Shown: piece after piece, positions 17,103 to 27,374 of the stretch | Position numbering within the stretch: the stretch's first letter is position 1 | Layout: every line of letters begins with the position of its first letter | Source: Pseudomonas yamanorum | Lineage (GTDB): Bacteria > Pseudomonadota > Gammaproteobacteria > Pseudomonadales > Pseudomonadaceae | Length of the DNA stretch: 64,000 nucleotides | Direction: 5' to 3' | Assembly: GCF_900105735.1 (NCBI RefSeq) | Contig: NZ_LT629793.1 | Span: 5,642,001 to 5,706,000 of the forward strand | Notes under the pieces: model-generated | What the model was told of the DNA's origin: nothing | What the model saw: the letters and a program-made list of their open reading frames with translations, nothing else | The model's database searches: none | Made by a program: the position numbers and the translations under genes

Positions 17103-17564
17103 TTAAATCTCTGCGTGGGTGATGACGTGTTTGAAGTGATGCCGCCACAAATCCGCGCCCAGTTTCCCCGAGCGATCCAGCGATGAACCCACAGTCAAAT
17201 CGCTGATCAGCGTTGGCTGCAAGCCCGCGTCGAACAACGCAAACCCGGCCGCGAGTACGCAGGTATCAGTCTGGATGCCACACACCAGCACTCGATCCGG
17301 CGCGAGGCTTTTGAGGTGGCTGATGGTCTCGGGCGTGGGCGCGTAGCCGTGTTTGATGAAGATATGGTCGGCGGCGATCAGGCTGTTGTCGTCGGGCGCC
17401 GGCTGCCAGCCAAGTTGGCGGGCGAACGGGGTGATGCTTTCGTCGTGGCGCTCTACGGTGGCCACTGAGGGCATGCGGGCCAGCAGGGCGTTGATGCCGT
17501 CCACCAGCCAGTCCGGCGGGTTGAAAGAGGGTTGTACGTCGATGATCAGCAGAACCTGGTGCAT
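17103..17564 (-). CDS. Isochorismatase-family cysteine hydrolase
   Basis: A 153-residue protein with the family triad: Asp in VLLIIDVQPSF (about residue 9), Lys in IFIKHGYAP (about 71) and Cys in VCGIQTDTCVLAAGFALFD (about 98). Relatives hydrolyse nicotinamide, isochorismate or ureido compounds; the substrate here is not deducible. The ATG at 17564 is chosen because AGGAT lies just upstream; the longer reading frame adds 20 unconserved residues. It is monocistronic, with a REP doublet immediately upstream. Confidence 0.78.
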   Translation of the reverse strand: MHQVLLIIDVQPSFNPPDWLVDGINALLARMPSVATVERHDESITPFARQLGWQPAPDDNSLIAADHIFIKHGYAPTPETISHLKSLAPDRVLVCGIQTDTCVLAAGFALFDAGLQPTLISDLTVGSSLDRSGKLGADLWRHHFKHVITHAEI

Positions 17565-17639
17565 TGGAATCCTGGCAGGGATCGAGGGACCACGCATTGT
17601 GCACCGGGTACACCTCGTCTCCAAGACTGGCGCGGTCCA

Positions 17640-17728
17640 TGTGGGAGCTGGCTTGCCTGCGATGGCGGTGGATCAGCTCATACATCAATGACTGAAACAC
17701 CGCTATCGCAGGCAAGCCAGCTCCCACA
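17640..17728. repeat. REP doublet (inverted pair)
   Basis: Arms of 31 bases at 17640-17670 and 17698-17728 are inverted copies with one mismatch, beginning TGTGGGAGCTGGCTTGCCTG. The same arm sequence recurs at 27025-27049 and 27087-27111. This is the REPIN-type arrangement of P. fluorescens extragenic repeats, mobilised in trans by RAYT transposases elsewhere in the genome. Confidence 0.85.
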
Positions 17729-17762
17729 GGGTTACTCATTTGTCTTCAGATTTTGCTCAGCC

Positions 17763-19589
17763 TCAAGGCTGCCACACCGTCTTCACCCCACTCAACTTCC
17801 GGTCCAGGAACGTTGCCGCGCTGATCAGCGCCAAATGGCTCAACGCCTGTGGCGTATTCCCCAAATGCCGTGCCTGGTTATCAAACTCTTCGGCATACAA
17901 CCCCAGCGGGTTGGCATAGCGCAGCAACTGTTCAAACTCCAGATGCGCCTTCTCCACTTCCCCGGCCCGGGCCAGGCATTCCACGTACCAGAACGAGCAC
18001 GCCGCGAACGCGCCTTCGGTGCCTTGCAAGCCGTCAATCTGGCTGTCGTCGTTGCGGTAGCGATAAACCATCCCATCGCGCACCAGGCTTTTCTGGATCG
18101 CTTCCAGCGTTGATAACCAGCGCGGGTCCGTCGCCGCGACGAAGCGTACCAGTGGCATCAACAGCATTGAGCCGTCCAGTGCCGTGCTGCCGATATGCTG
18201 CACAAAGTGGCCGCGTTCTTCGTTCCAGAAGTTGCTCCAGATATCCGCATAAATCGCCTGGCGGGTCTGGTCCCAACGGGCAAACGGCGCCGGCAGCGAG
18301 CGCTTGGACGCCAGGCGAATCGCCCGGTCCAGGGCCACCCAGCACATCAGCCTTGAGTGCAGGAAGTGATGCTGCTCGCCGCGCATTTCCCAGATACCGA
18401 CGTCTTTGTGGTTCCAGGTTTCGCAGACCTGGTCGGCCACTTCCACCGTGTGTTTCCAGCCCTCGTGGGAGATGGCTTCGCCGTATTTGTTGACCAGGTA
18501 TACGGCGTCCATCAGCTCACCGTAGATGTCCAGTTGCACCTGGTCGTAGGCCTCGTTACCGATGCGTACCGGTTGCGCGCCGCCGTGGCCGCTGAGGTGG
18601 CTCAGCTCGGTTTCCGGCAATTCCTGGCGGCCGTCGATGCCGTACAGGATGTTGATTTTCATCGGCTGATCGCAGCAGTCACCCACCCGGCCTTTCAACC
18701 AGCGCATGTAGCCGTTGGCTTCTTCGATAAACCCCAGGCGCATAAAGGCGTAGACGGTAAACGAGGCGTCGCGGATCCAGGTGTAGCGGTAGTCCCAGTT
18801 GCGCTCGCCGCCGGGTGTTTCCGGCAGGCCGAAGGTGGCGGCGGCGAGGATTGCACCGTGTTTGCGCGAGGTCAAAAGCTTCAAGGCCAGGGCCGAGCGA
18901 TTGACCATCTCGCGCCAGCGCCCACGGTAGTTGGACTGGGCGATCCAGCCGCGCCAGAACTTCAGGGTGCGCTCCAGGCACAGGTCGGTGCAGTCGTTTT
19001 TGACCCGTACATCGTCCAGGCCGCCGAGGACAAATTCGGCGCCTTCTTCCTGGCCCAGGTCAAAGCTTGCCACGGCGGCATCACCTTCCAGCTGCATGGC
19101 GTGGCTGCCAGCCAGGCGCAGGCCGGGTTGGTCTGCGGCCTCGAACAACACGTCGCCGTCATCTTGAGTCGCCCGGGTCTGGGCGCGGGCGTAGTCATGG
19201 CGCACCGCGCAGCGCATATGGATGTGCGCCTTGCCGCTGACCACCCGTACCCGACGAATCAGGATGGGGAGGTCGTCGACTTCCTCACTAATCGTCAGGA
19301 AGTCGGTGATTTCCACCACCGCCTCATTGCTCAACCAGCGGGTTTGCAACACGTTGGTGTCCGGCAGGTAGATTTGCTCGCGCCGGGCGTCGGGCAGGTC
19401 CGGGGTGAGCTGAAAGATGCCGGCGGCGGGGGAGTCCAGCAACGAGCAAAAGATCGAAGGGCTGTCGAACTCCGGCCAGCAGAAAAAATCGATGCTGCCC
19501 TTATCGTTCACCAGCGCCGCGCTGCGCATGTCGCCGATGATGCCGTGGGCATCAATGGCACTTTGTGGTTCGTTTTTCAGATCAACCAT
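17763..19589 (-). CDS. Glycoside hydrolase family 15 protein (glucoamylase/trehalase-like)
   Basis: A protein of about 608 residues. The N-terminal beta-sandwich (HGIIGDMRSAALVNDKGSIDFFCWPEFDSPS, in pieces) precedes an alpha/alpha-barrel (about 220-600) with NWDYRYTWIRDASFTVYAF and IWEMRGEQHHF, where the GH15 acids lie. Soluble bacterial members act on trehalose or alpha-glucans; no signal peptide is seen. An ATG at 19589 is taken, though a GTG six bases earlier is possible. It overlaps the end of the SDR gene upstream by eight bases, forming a two-gene unit that may serve carbohydrate or osmoprotectant metabolism. Confidence 0.85.
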   Translation of the reverse strand: MVDLKNEPQSAIDAHGIIGDMRSAALVNDKGSIDFFCWPEFDSPSIFCSLLDSPAAGIFQLTPDLPDARREQIYLPDTNVLQTRWLSNEAVVEITDFLTISEEVDDLPILIRRVRVVSGKAHIHMRCAVRHDYARAQTRATQDDGDVLFEAADQPGLRLAGSHAMQLEGDAAVASFDLGQEEGAEFVLGGLDDVRVKNDCTDLCLERTLKFWRGWIAQSNYRGRWREMVNRSALALKLLTSRKHGAILAAATFGLPETPGGERNWDYRYTWIRDASFTVYAFMRLGFIEEANGYMRWLKGRVGDCCDQPMKINILYGIDGRQELPETELSHLSGHGGAQPVRIGNEAYDQVQLDIYGELMDAVYLVNKYGEAISHEGWKHTVEVADQVCETWNHKDVGIWEMRGEQHHFLHSRLMCWVALDRAIRLASKRSLPAPFARWDQTRQAIYADIWSNFWNEERGHFVQHIGSTALDGSMLLMPLVRFVAATDPRWLSTLEAIQKSLVRDGMVYRYRNDDSQIDGLQGTEGAFAACSFWYVECLARAGEVEKAHLEFEQLLRYANPLGLYAEEFDNQARHLGNTPQALSHLALISAATFLDRKLSGVKTVWQP

Positions 19590-20382
19590 TGCCACGAAAC
19601 TCCGGATAAAGGCTCATGCCGCCATCAATAAACAGGGTGCTGCCCACCACGTAGTCAGAGGCATCACTGGCCAGCCACACCACCGCATTGGCGACATCTT
19701 CGACGTCACCCACGCGGCCATAGGGAATCAATTTGAGTAGCTCCACCTCGGCCGTGCCTTCGGTGGCGGCGCGGTTGATGGCCGTGCGGATCGCCCCCGG
19801 CGCAACGCCGTTGATGCGGATGCGCTGCTGGCTGACTTCCTGAGCCAAGGTGCGCATCAGCATTTCCACACCGCCCTTGGACGCGGCGTAATTCACGTGG
19901 CCGGCCCAGGGAATCACCTGATGCACCGAACTCATGTGGATGATTTTCCCGGCGGCCCGGGACACCCCTTCGCGGATGCCCTGGCGATTGAAGATGCGCA
20001 AGGCGGCGCGGGCGCAGAGGAACTGGCCGGTGAGGTTGACGCCGATCACGGCGTTCCAGTCGTCGAGGGTCATGTCGACGGCAGCGGCGTCTTTCTGCAT
20101 GCCCGAGTTGGCCACCAGAATGTCCAGGTGCCCAAACGCCTCAAGGGTTTGCGCAAACAGGCGCTCGACATCCGCCTCTTTCGACACGTCGGCGCCAATC
20201 GCAATCGCCCGGCCACCGTTGGCATTGATCTGCGCCGCCAGTGCTTCAGCCGGCGCGGCCTGGGCGTTGTAGTTCAGCACCACGGCAGCTCCAGCCTCCG
20301 CCAGAGCCTTGGCGGCCCCCGCGCCAATTCCGGAACTGGCACCGGTTACCAGCGCCACCTGTTGATCCAATGAAATGCGCAT
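19582..20382 (-). CDS. Short-chain dehydrogenase/reductase, glucose-dehydrogenase-like
   Basis: A 266-residue classical SDR with the cofactor motif VTGASSGIGAGAAKALAEAG (residues 10-29), LVANSGMQ, catalytic Ser in IIHMSSVHQV, the Tyr/Lys pair in NYAASKGGVEML, and PGAIRT. The length and the C-terminal GSTLFIDGGMSLYPEF suit the glucose 1-dehydrogenase subgroup; the real substrate is unknown. The start at 20382 follows a purine-rich AGGTTGGG stretch. It is the first gene of a pair with the GH15 enzyme, divergent from an AraC regulator across about 160 bases. Confidence 0.85.
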   Translation of the reverse strand: MRISLDQQVALVTGASSGIGAGAAKALAEAGAAVVLNYNAQAAPAEALAAQINANGGRAIAIGADVSKEADVERLFAQTLEAFGHLDILVANSGMQKDAAAVDMTLDDWNAVIGVNLTGQFLCARAALRIFNRQGIREGVSRAAGKIIHMSSVHQVIPWAGHVNYAASKGGVEMLMRTLAQEVSQQRIRINGVAPGAIRTAINRAATEGTAEVELLKLIPYGRVGDVEDVANAVVWLASDASDYVVGSTLFIDGGMSLYPEFRGNG

Positions 20383-20543
20383 CGCCCACCCAACCTTTTT
20401 CAGAGTGCCCAATTAGCTGACTGACAGGGTGGGCCACAAGTTCACCGGCTGTCTGGAATGCGACGATGGCTGTCTATATCTATCGTTTATGCCACAGGAC
20501 TTTTCGCTAGAATCAACGCCTGATTGATGCGAGACCTGATCCG

Positions 20544-21287
20544 ATGAACCGCCAACCCCGCCCCTGGCTTGAAGCCTATGCCGACAATTACCGCAACGAC
20601 GACGTGGTGCACCCCCATTGCCATGCCCAGGCGCAGCTGATCCATGGCGTGTCCGGGGTGATGGTGGTGAGCACCGCCCAGGGCAGTTGGCTGGTGCCGT
20701 CCGGGCATGCGCTGTGGGTGCCGGCCGGAACCCCGCACGAAATCCGCATGGCCGGCGAAGTGCATATGCGCACGCTGTTCCTGTTGCCCGAGGCCGAGCC
20801 GGGGCTGGGGCGCACCTGCCAGGTGATCGAAGTGTCGGCGTTGCTGCGGGAGCTGATCGTCGCCGCCACGCAGATTGCCGGGCACCACAGCCCGCGTCTG
20901 CAGGCCATGATCGAGTTGATCCGCATGGAACTGCTCGCCGCGCCGGTGGTGGCGATGCACGTGCCGGTGCCCGGCGAAGTACGCCTAGCCAGGCTGTGCA
21001 CGCATTTCATCCGCAACCCCTCTGACGACAGCAGCCTGGAATCCTGGGCCGACAGCCTGAACATGAGCGCCCGTACCCTGAGCCGAGTGTTCCAGCGGGA
21101 GTTGGGCATGAGTTTCGGTGAATGGCGCAAGCGCGCGCGGTTGGCCTTGAGCTTGAAACTGCTGGCCCAGGGCGTGTCGATTTTAGAGGTGGCGCTGGAG
21201 CATGGTTACCAGAGCCCGAGTGCGTTCAGTGCGATGTTTCGCAAGTCGTTGGGGTATCCGCCGAGTCATTTCCGGCCGGGGGCTTAG
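20544..21287 (+). CDS. AraC-family regulator with cupin sensor domain
   Basis: A 247-residue regulator. An N-terminal cupin-like pocket (VVHPHCHAQAQLIHGVSGV, WVPAGTPHEIRM) precedes the C-terminal AraC DNA-binding domain (LESWADSLNMSARTLSRVFQ, ILEVALEHGYQSPSAFSAMF, SLGYPPSHFR). It lies between the divergent SDR-GH15 pair and the downstream efflux operon 115 bases away. Cupin-AraC proteins often control adjacent efflux or catabolic genes; which side it regulates cannot be decided from sequence. Confidence 0.87.
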   Translation: MNRQPRPWLEAYADNYRNDDVVHPHCHAQAQLIHGVSGVMVVSTAQGSWLVPSGHALWVPAGTPHEIRMAGEVHMRTLFLLPEAEPGLGRTCQVIEVSALLRELIVAATQIAGHHSPRLQAMIELIRMELLAAPVVAMHVPVPGEVRLARLCTHFIRNPSDDSSLESWADSLNMSARTLSRVFQRELGMSFGEWRKRARLALSLKLLAQGVSILEVALEHGYQSPSAFSAMFRKSLGYPPSHFRPGA

Positions 21288-21401
21288 TGTTGCGTCGAGT
21301 AACGCTATTGTCCGTTTAGCGACGATACATGGCCCTGACGCGGGCGAATCGGACAGGCCACCTGCCTAATCTGCAAGGCTCCTTCTTGAGCGAGCCTTGT
21401 G

Positions 21402-22850
21402 ATGCACAGCCCATCTTTTCATCCATGGATGCCCATCGCCCTGTTGAGTGTGCTGACCGGGTGCAGTGGCGTGTCCGGCCAGCCGTCGACCGTCACGGCG
21501 CAGCCCGCGCCGAGGCTATCCGTCGAGTCGGCGGAGGCGTTGCCCGCCCGCTGGTGGCAGCTGTACCGCGACCCGCAACTGGACGCCCTGATGGCGCGGG
21601 CCTTGCGCCAGAATAAAGACCTTGAAGCCGCTGCCGCCCATGTCGACGCGTTGCTGGCGCGGCTGGAGCAGGTGGACGGCGAGCGCCTGCCGTCCACCTC
21701 TCTGGACTATGGCCTGGCCTACGGTCGCAGCCGGGATGACCAGACCCTGGCCCAGGCCACCAACGGTCATGCCGGTGCCGAATGGAGCCACACGCCTGAG
21801 TTTTCCCTGAGCTACACCCTCGACCTGTGGGGCGAGGTGCGTTATCGCATTGCCGCCGCACGGGCCGATGCCCAGGTGGCGCGGGCGCTGGAAGACGAGT
21901 TGCGGGTGACGGTGGCCGCGCAGACGGCCCGCGCGTATGCCCAGGTCTGTGTTTATGGATTGCAGGAGCAGGTGCAGGTGCACTCGGTGCAGTTGCTGGA
22001 GCAGAGCGTCGCGGTCACGCAAAAGCTGCAGAAGGCTGGCGCGGCGACGGACCTGGACCTGACTCGCTTGCAAGGCCTGCTGGAAGAAACCCGTGCACCG
22101 CTGCCGATGTTCAAGGCCCGGCGCAGCAGCGCATTGTATGAGTTGGCCGTGCTCAGCGGGTTGCCGCCCGAGCAGGTCACACCGCGCAGCTGTGCCAACA
22201 GCCCGCAGTTGCAGGCCGCGTTGCCGGTGGGCGAGGGCTGGTCACTGGTGCAGCGGCGGCCGGATATTCGCCGTGCCGAGGGGCAACTGCGCTCGGCGAC
22301 CTTGACGGTGGGCCTGTCGCGGGCCGAGCTTTACCCGCGAATTACCTTTGGCGCGATGCTCGGTTCATCCGCCAGCAGCCTGGGCAAACTCGGTGACCGC
22401 TACGCGACGGTGTATTCCGTCGGGCCGCTGGTGTCCTGGCGCTTTCCCAATCGGCAGATCGCCCAGGCGCGGGTCAAGCAGAGCCAGGCCGAAGCACGCC
22501 AGGCCCTGGCGCAGTTTGACGGCACGGTGCTCAACGCGTTGAAGCAGGTCGAGCAGGCCATGGCCTTGTACCAGGGCGAACAGCAGCGGCGCGAGGCCCT
22601 GGCCACCGCGCTGGACAACAACCGCCGCGCCTTCGACCTGGCCTCCCGTGGCTACCACGCCGGCGCGCTGGACGCCCTGCAACTGCTGGACAGCGAGCGC
22701 AGCCTGGTGGGCCTTGAGGCCCGCGTGGCCGAGTCCGACCTGCGCCTGATCAATCGCCAGATCGACCTGTTCCAGGCCCTCGGTGGCGGCTGGCAGCGTG
22801 ACGATCCAACCGCCCCCTTATCTGTCGCTGTCAATGGAGCCAAGCCATGA
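21402..22850 (+). CDS. Outer-membrane efflux lipoprotein (NodT/OprM family)
   Basis: A 482-residue outer-membrane factor. The lipoprotein signal ends in the lipobox LTGC (about residue 22), followed by two repeats of the TolC-type coiled-coil/barrel unit (WWQLYRDPQLDALMARALRQN; VQRRPDIRRAEGQLRSA). It forms the exit duct of a tripartite pump. A GTG sits directly before the chosen ATG, and an internal ATG at 21429 would also keep the lipobox. Its stop overlaps the membrane-fusion gene start (ATGA), so the three pump genes are one operon. Confidence 0.88.
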   Translation: MHSPSFHPWMPIALLSVLTGCSGVSGQPSTVTAQPAPRLSVESAEALPARWWQLYRDPQLDALMARALRQNKDLEAAAAHVDALLARLEQVDGERLPSTSLDYGLAYGRSRDDQTLAQATNGHAGAEWSHTPEFSLSYTLDLWGEVRYRIAAARADAQVARALEDELRVTVAAQTARAYAQVCVYGLQEQVQVHSVQLLEQSVAVTQKLQKAGAATDLDLTRLQGLLEETRAPLPMFKARRSSALYELAVLSGLPPEQVTPRSCANSPQLQAALPVGEGWSLVQRRPDIRRAEGQLRSATLTVGLSRAELYPRITFGAMLGSSASSLGKLGDRYATVYSVGPLVSWRFPNRQIAQARVKQSQAEARQALAQFDGTVLNALKQVEQAMALYQGEQQRREALATALDNNRRAFDLASRGYHAGALDALQLLDSERSLVGLEARVAESDLRLINRQIDLFQALGGGWQRDDPTAPLSVAVNGAKP

Positions 22851-23977
22851 ACCAGGCTGTTGAACCGATTCGCCTGACCGTTATGCAACGCCATCGTCGC
22901 GCCCTGGTGACCACGGCTTCCCTCGCTACGTTGCTGGGGCTGGCAGCCTTTGCCGGGTATTGGTGGCAGTGGGGGCGTTTTCTGGAAGAAACCGATGATG
23001 CCTATGTACGCGCTGATTGGGTCGCCATCAGCCCACGGATCGCCGGGTATGTGGCCCAGGTGCTGGTGGAAGACAACCAGCCGGTCAAGGCCGGCGATGT
23101 GCTGGTGCGTATCGACGACCGGGATTTCACCGAGCGCCTGAACAGCGCCCAGGCGCAGTTGCAGCAGGAACAGGCGGCCGCGACGGCGCAACAGGCCTCG
23201 CTGCAAACCCTCGATGCGCAAATGGGTGAGCAGCAGCAACGCATTGCCCAGGCAAAGGCGGCGTTGAGCAGTGGCGAGGCCGAGGCCCGGCGCGCGGGAC
23301 TCGATTATCAGCGTTATCGTGAGTTGGTCGCACAACAGGTGGCCAGCGCCCAGCACCTCGAAACCGTCAGTGCCAGCCAGGCCAAAGCCCAGGCGGCCCT
23401 GGCACAAGCCCGCGCCCAAGTTGCGCGGCAGCAGGCGCAGTTGCAGGTGTTGCAGGCGCGCCGGCAACAGGCGCAGGCGCAAATCGTCGAGCATCAGGCA
23501 CGCATCGGCGAGGCCCAGGCCAATCTCGCCCTGGCCGGTAATGCGTTGAAGGACACCGAGATTCGCGCGCCTTTCGACGGCGTGGTGGGCCAGCGCAAGG
23601 TTCGTCGCCAGCAATACGTGATGCCCGGCCTGCCATTGTTGGCGTTGGTGCCGGTGGAGCAGGCCTATGTGATTGCCAATTACAAGGAAACCCAGCTGCA
23701 GCACATGGCGCCGGGGCAGTCAGTGGAGATCGCGGTGGACAGCTTTGCCGGCGCGCAGTGGCACGGCAAAGTGGAAAGCATCGCCCCTGGCTCCGGTGCC
23801 GTGTTCGTCTTGCTGCCGCCGGACAACGCCACCGGCAACTTCACCAAAATCGTCCAGCGGTTTCCGGTGAAAATCCGCCTGGAGCCTGGCGAATCGCGGG
23901 TTCTGCCGGGCATGTCGGTCATCGCCACGGTCGACACTCGTCCTGCCGCGAGCCAGGAGCATGTCCATGGAGGCTGA
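22847..23977 (+). CDS. EmrA/HlyD-type membrane fusion protein
   Basis: A 376-residue periplasmic adaptor. One N-terminal helix (residues 21-42) anchors it in the inner membrane. A biotinyl-lipoyl-like half-motif (YVAQVLVEDNQPVKAGDVLVRIDD, in pieces), a long Gln/Ala-rich coiled coil at about 95-205 and the second lipoyl half (IRAPFDGVVGQRKVRRQQYV) follow, ending in the beta-barrel. It links the MFS transporter to the outer-membrane duct. Overlaps of four and 17 bases with its neighbours show tight coupling. Confidence 0.9.
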   Translation: MNQAVEPIRLTVMQRHRRALVTTASLATLLGLAAFAGYWWQWGRFLEETDDAYVRADWVAISPRIAGYVAQVLVEDNQPVKAGDVLVRIDDRDFTERLNSAQAQLQQEQAAATAQQASLQTLDAQMGEQQQRIAQAKAALSSGEAEARRAGLDYQRYRELVAQQVASAQHLETVSASQAKAQAALAQARAQVARQQAQLQVLQARRQQAQAQIVEHQARIGEAQANLALAGNALKDTEIRAPFDGVVGQRKVRRQQYVMPGLPLLALVPVEQAYVIANYKETQLQHMAPGQSVEIAVDSFAGAQWHGKVESIAPGSGAVFVLLPPDNATGNFTKIVQRFPVKIRLEPGESRVLPGMSVIATVDTRPAASQEHVHGG

Positions 23978-25478
23978 AGGGCGTGTGCCGTTTCGCGCCT
24001 GGGTTGCGGTGATCGGCGGGCTGTTCGGCTGCTTCATGGCCGGGATGAACGTGCACGTCACCAGCGCCGCGCTGCCGGAAATCGAAGGCGCATTGGGCGC
24101 GACCTTTGAGGAGGGCTCGTGGATTTCCACGGCTTACCTGGTGGCGGAAATCATCATGATTCCCCTCACGGCGTGGCTGGTGCAGGTGTTTTCCCTGCGC
24201 CGGGTGATGCTGTGGGGCTCGGGGGTATTCCTGGTGGCGTCGGTGGCGTGTTCGCTGTCGCCCAACCTGCAAGTGATGATCCTGATCCGGGTGGTGCAGG
24301 GCGCGGCCGGCGCGGTGCTGATTCCGTTGTCATTCCAGTTGATCATCACTGAGCTGCCGGCCAGCAAGATCCCGCTGGGCATGGCCTTGTTCAGCCTGGC
24401 CAACAGCGTGGCCCAGGCCGCCGGGCCGTCGATTGGCGGCTGGCTGACCGACGCGTATTCCTGGCGCTGGATCTTCTACCTGCAACTGTTCCCGGGGATT
24501 GCTTTGTTGGCGGCGGTGGCATGGTCCATCGACCGCCAGCCGATGAAGCTGGGCCTGTTGCGCCAGGGCGACTGGCTGGGCATCGGCTGCATGGTGCTGG
24601 GCCTGGGCGCGTTGCAGATCGTGCTGGAGGAGGGCGGGCGCAAGGACTGGTTCGGCTCGCCCTTTATCGTGTGGATGACGCTGCTGGCAGTGATTGGCTT
24701 GATCGGGTTTGTGGCGCGTCAGTTGTGGGGCAAGCATGCCTTTATCAACCTGCGGCTGTTGGGGCACTACAACTTTGGCGTGGCCAGCGTGGCGATGTTT
24801 ATCTTCGGCGCCAGCACTTATGGACTGGTGTTTCTGGTGCCCAATTACCTGTCGCAATTGCAGCACTACAACGCCAGTGAAATTGGCGTGAGCTTGATTG
24901 CGTATGGGCTGGTGCAACTGATCATGGCGCCGTTCCTGCCGCGGTTGATGAAGTGGGTGAGTGCAAAAATGCTGGTGGCTTCAGGGTTCGCGATCATGGC
25001 CTTGGGCTGCTGGATGGGTGCACACCTGTCGGCGGACAGCGCCAGCAATGTGATCGTGCCGTCGATCGTGGTGCGGGGCATGGGCCAGCCGTTGATCATG
25101 GTGGCGTTGTCGGTGCTGGCCGTGCATGGGCTGGCCAAGGCGCAGGCGGGGTCGGCGTCGGCGGTGTTCTCGATGTTGCGCAATCTGGGGGGCGCCGTTG
25201 GAACAGCGTTGCTGGCGCAGTTGGTGGTGGTGCGTGAGCGGGTGCATTCGGCGCGCATCGGTGAGTCGGTGACGCTGTTTGACTCGGCCCTGCAACAGCA
25301 ACTTCCCGGTCACGGGGTGCTGCAGGAGCAGTTGCCGGAGCATCAGGTGGTGCTGAGTCTGCTGGACCAGAGTGTGCGCCATCAGGCGTTTTTGATGGCC
25401 TACAGTGATGCGTTCTTTCTGGCCTGTGTGGCGTTGGCGGCCTGTGCGGTGGCGGCGTTGATGTTGCGGCGTACCTAG
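23961..25478 (+). CDS. DHA2-family MFS drug transporter (EmrB-like)
   Basis: A 505-residue inner-membrane protein with about 14 hydrophobic segments, as in EmrB. It has GSWISTAYLVAEIIMIPLTAW near residue 55 and LQVMILIRVVQGAAGAVLIP in helix 4, and the antiporter motif C region GPSIGGWLTDAYSWRWIF. It exports hydrophobic toxicants using the proton gradient, in complex with the two preceding proteins. CAGGAGC is ideally placed before the ATG at 23961, inside the end of the fusion gene. Substrate unknown. Confidence 0.9.
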   Translation: MSMEAEGRVPFRAWVAVIGGLFGCFMAGMNVHVTSAALPEIEGALGATFEEGSWISTAYLVAEIIMIPLTAWLVQVFSLRRVMLWGSGVFLVASVACSLSPNLQVMILIRVVQGAAGAVLIPLSFQLIITELPASKIPLGMALFSLANSVAQAAGPSIGGWLTDAYSWRWIFYLQLFPGIALLAAVAWSIDRQPMKLGLLRQGDWLGIGCMVLGLGALQIVLEEGGRKDWFGSPFIVWMTLLAVIGLIGFVARQLWGKHAFINLRLLGHYNFGVASVAMFIFGASTYGLVFLVPNYLSQLQHYNASEIGVSLIAYGLVQLIMAPFLPRLMKWVSAKMLVASGFAIMALGCWMGAHLSADSASNVIVPSIVVRGMGQPLIMVALSVLAVHGLAKAQAGSASAVFSMLRNLGGAVGTALLAQLVVVRERVHSARIGESVTLFDSALQQQLPGHGVLQEQLPEHQVVLSLLDQSVRHQAFLMAYSDAFFLACVALAACAVAALMLRRT

Positions 25479-25550
25479 GGCCGATGTTGTGGTTGACTCA
25501 AGTGAGTGCAATGTTTCGGGTTTGTTTTTATGGTTTGGGGGGGCTGAGTA

Positions 25551-25677
25551 CATATCCGTTATTTGGGTAATGGCTGATATGGGTTCCGCTCTTACAGCGG
25601 CTCACTTTTGAAGAGCGCAAAAGTAAGCAAAACGCTCTTGCCCCACCACTCGGCACCTCGCCTAGGCTCGGTGTGCC
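25551..25677. repeat. Left arm of a long intergenic inverted repeat
   Basis: This segment (catatccgttatt ... gttccgctcttacagc ... cggcacctcgcctaggctcg) is homologous, in reverse orientation, to 27235-27374. Several blocks are identical and separated by diverged parts. Its continuation (ctcactccggc) resumes only after the IS110 element, at 26791. The stretch 25479-25550 beside it contains no gene. Confidence 0.75.
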
Positions 25678-25695
25678 CTTGTAAGATTATTTTCA

Positions 25696-25757
25696 CCTGC
25701 TTCAGACCGTGGTGCCCTCAGATTTCAAGATCGTGAGTGAGCATGGGTCGAAGCAGG
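25696..25757 (+). ncRNA. Candidate bridge-RNA hairpin of the IS110 element
   Basis: CCTGCTTC-a-GACC (25696-25708) pairs with GGTC-GAAGCAGG (25746-25757), giving a twelve-pair stem with one bulged A and a 37-base internal loop. It lies in the element's 5' non-coding end, between the inferred left end and the transposase ATG. In IS110 elements of the IS621 type, this position encodes the bridge RNA, whose loops pair with target and donor DNA. The hairpin is visible; the function is inferred, and the full RNA would extend beyond it. Confidence 0.45.
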
Positions 25758-25773
25758 TTCTTTTCTAAACTAG

Positions 25774-26775
<1,002 letters not shown>

Positions 26776-26950
26776 GATTCGACACGGTTGCTCACTCCGG
26801 CTTTGGACCGTGGGCCGCCGTCATGGGCCATCCCTGGCCCAGGACGGCTAACCCGGCGTCCTGCCGGGTTACCCACGCTCCAAAGCCTGCGTTCGGCCAG
26901 CGTGGTTTAACGGGGCGCCTAAGATCAAAATCAAGATCAAAAGCCAGAGC

Positions 26951-27183
26951 ACAGCGGCCTACCGGCCGGCTTGAGTGTTGAAGAGCAAAAGCCAAATCAA
27001 AATCTAAAGCGGGCACGGTCAAAATGTGGGAGCTGGCTTGCCTGCGATGGCATCAACTGGGTGTACCTGATGTACTGAGTTGTCTGCATCGCAGGCAAGC
27101 CAGCTCCCACAGAAAAGCAGCTTTGCTTTCGCTCTGGCTTTTGATCTGGCTTTTAACACTCAAGCCGGCCGGTAGGCCGCTGT
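26951..27183. repeat. Perfect 29-base inverted repeat enclosing a REP doublet
   Basis: ACAGCGGCCTACCGGCCGGC... at 26951-26979 is repeated exactly in inverse orientation at 27155-27183. The midpoint (27067) coincides with that of the REP doublet inside it (27068), so the whole is one nested palindrome rather than two chance repeats. Confidence 0.85.
27025..27111. repeat. REP doublet
   Basis: Perfect 25-base inverted arms at 27025-27049 and 27087-27111 start TGTGGGAGCTGGCTTGCCTG, the same arm as the doublet at 17640-17728, but with a different spacer. Confidence 0.9.
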
Positions 27184-27234
27184 GCTTTTGCTTTTGATCT
27201 GACTGCCCCATTCAGCCCGATGCCGGAGTGAGGG

Positions 27235-27374
27235 AACACCGAGCCTAGGCGAGGTGCCGACAGGCGGGGCAGAGCCCTTTGCTTACTTTGGGCTGGGCCG
27301 GCATTCGGGCTTTTCCAAAGTGAGCTGCTGTAAGAGCGGAACCATAGGTGGCCGTTACCTGAATAACGGATATG
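27235..27374. repeat. Right arm of the long intergenic inverted repeat
   Basis: The reverse complement of the left arm at 25551-25677. Blocks aacaccgagcctaggcgagg, gctgtaagagcggaacc and aataacggatatg match it. This copy is uninterrupted and serves as the reference from which the IS110 insertion point is read. Confidence 0.75.

Noticed and set aside
16825..17148. A complete 107-residue protein
   Set aside because: Only the last third shows VOC similarity; the first half is an antisense or out-of-frame continuation into the isochorismatase gene end. Treated as a remnant.
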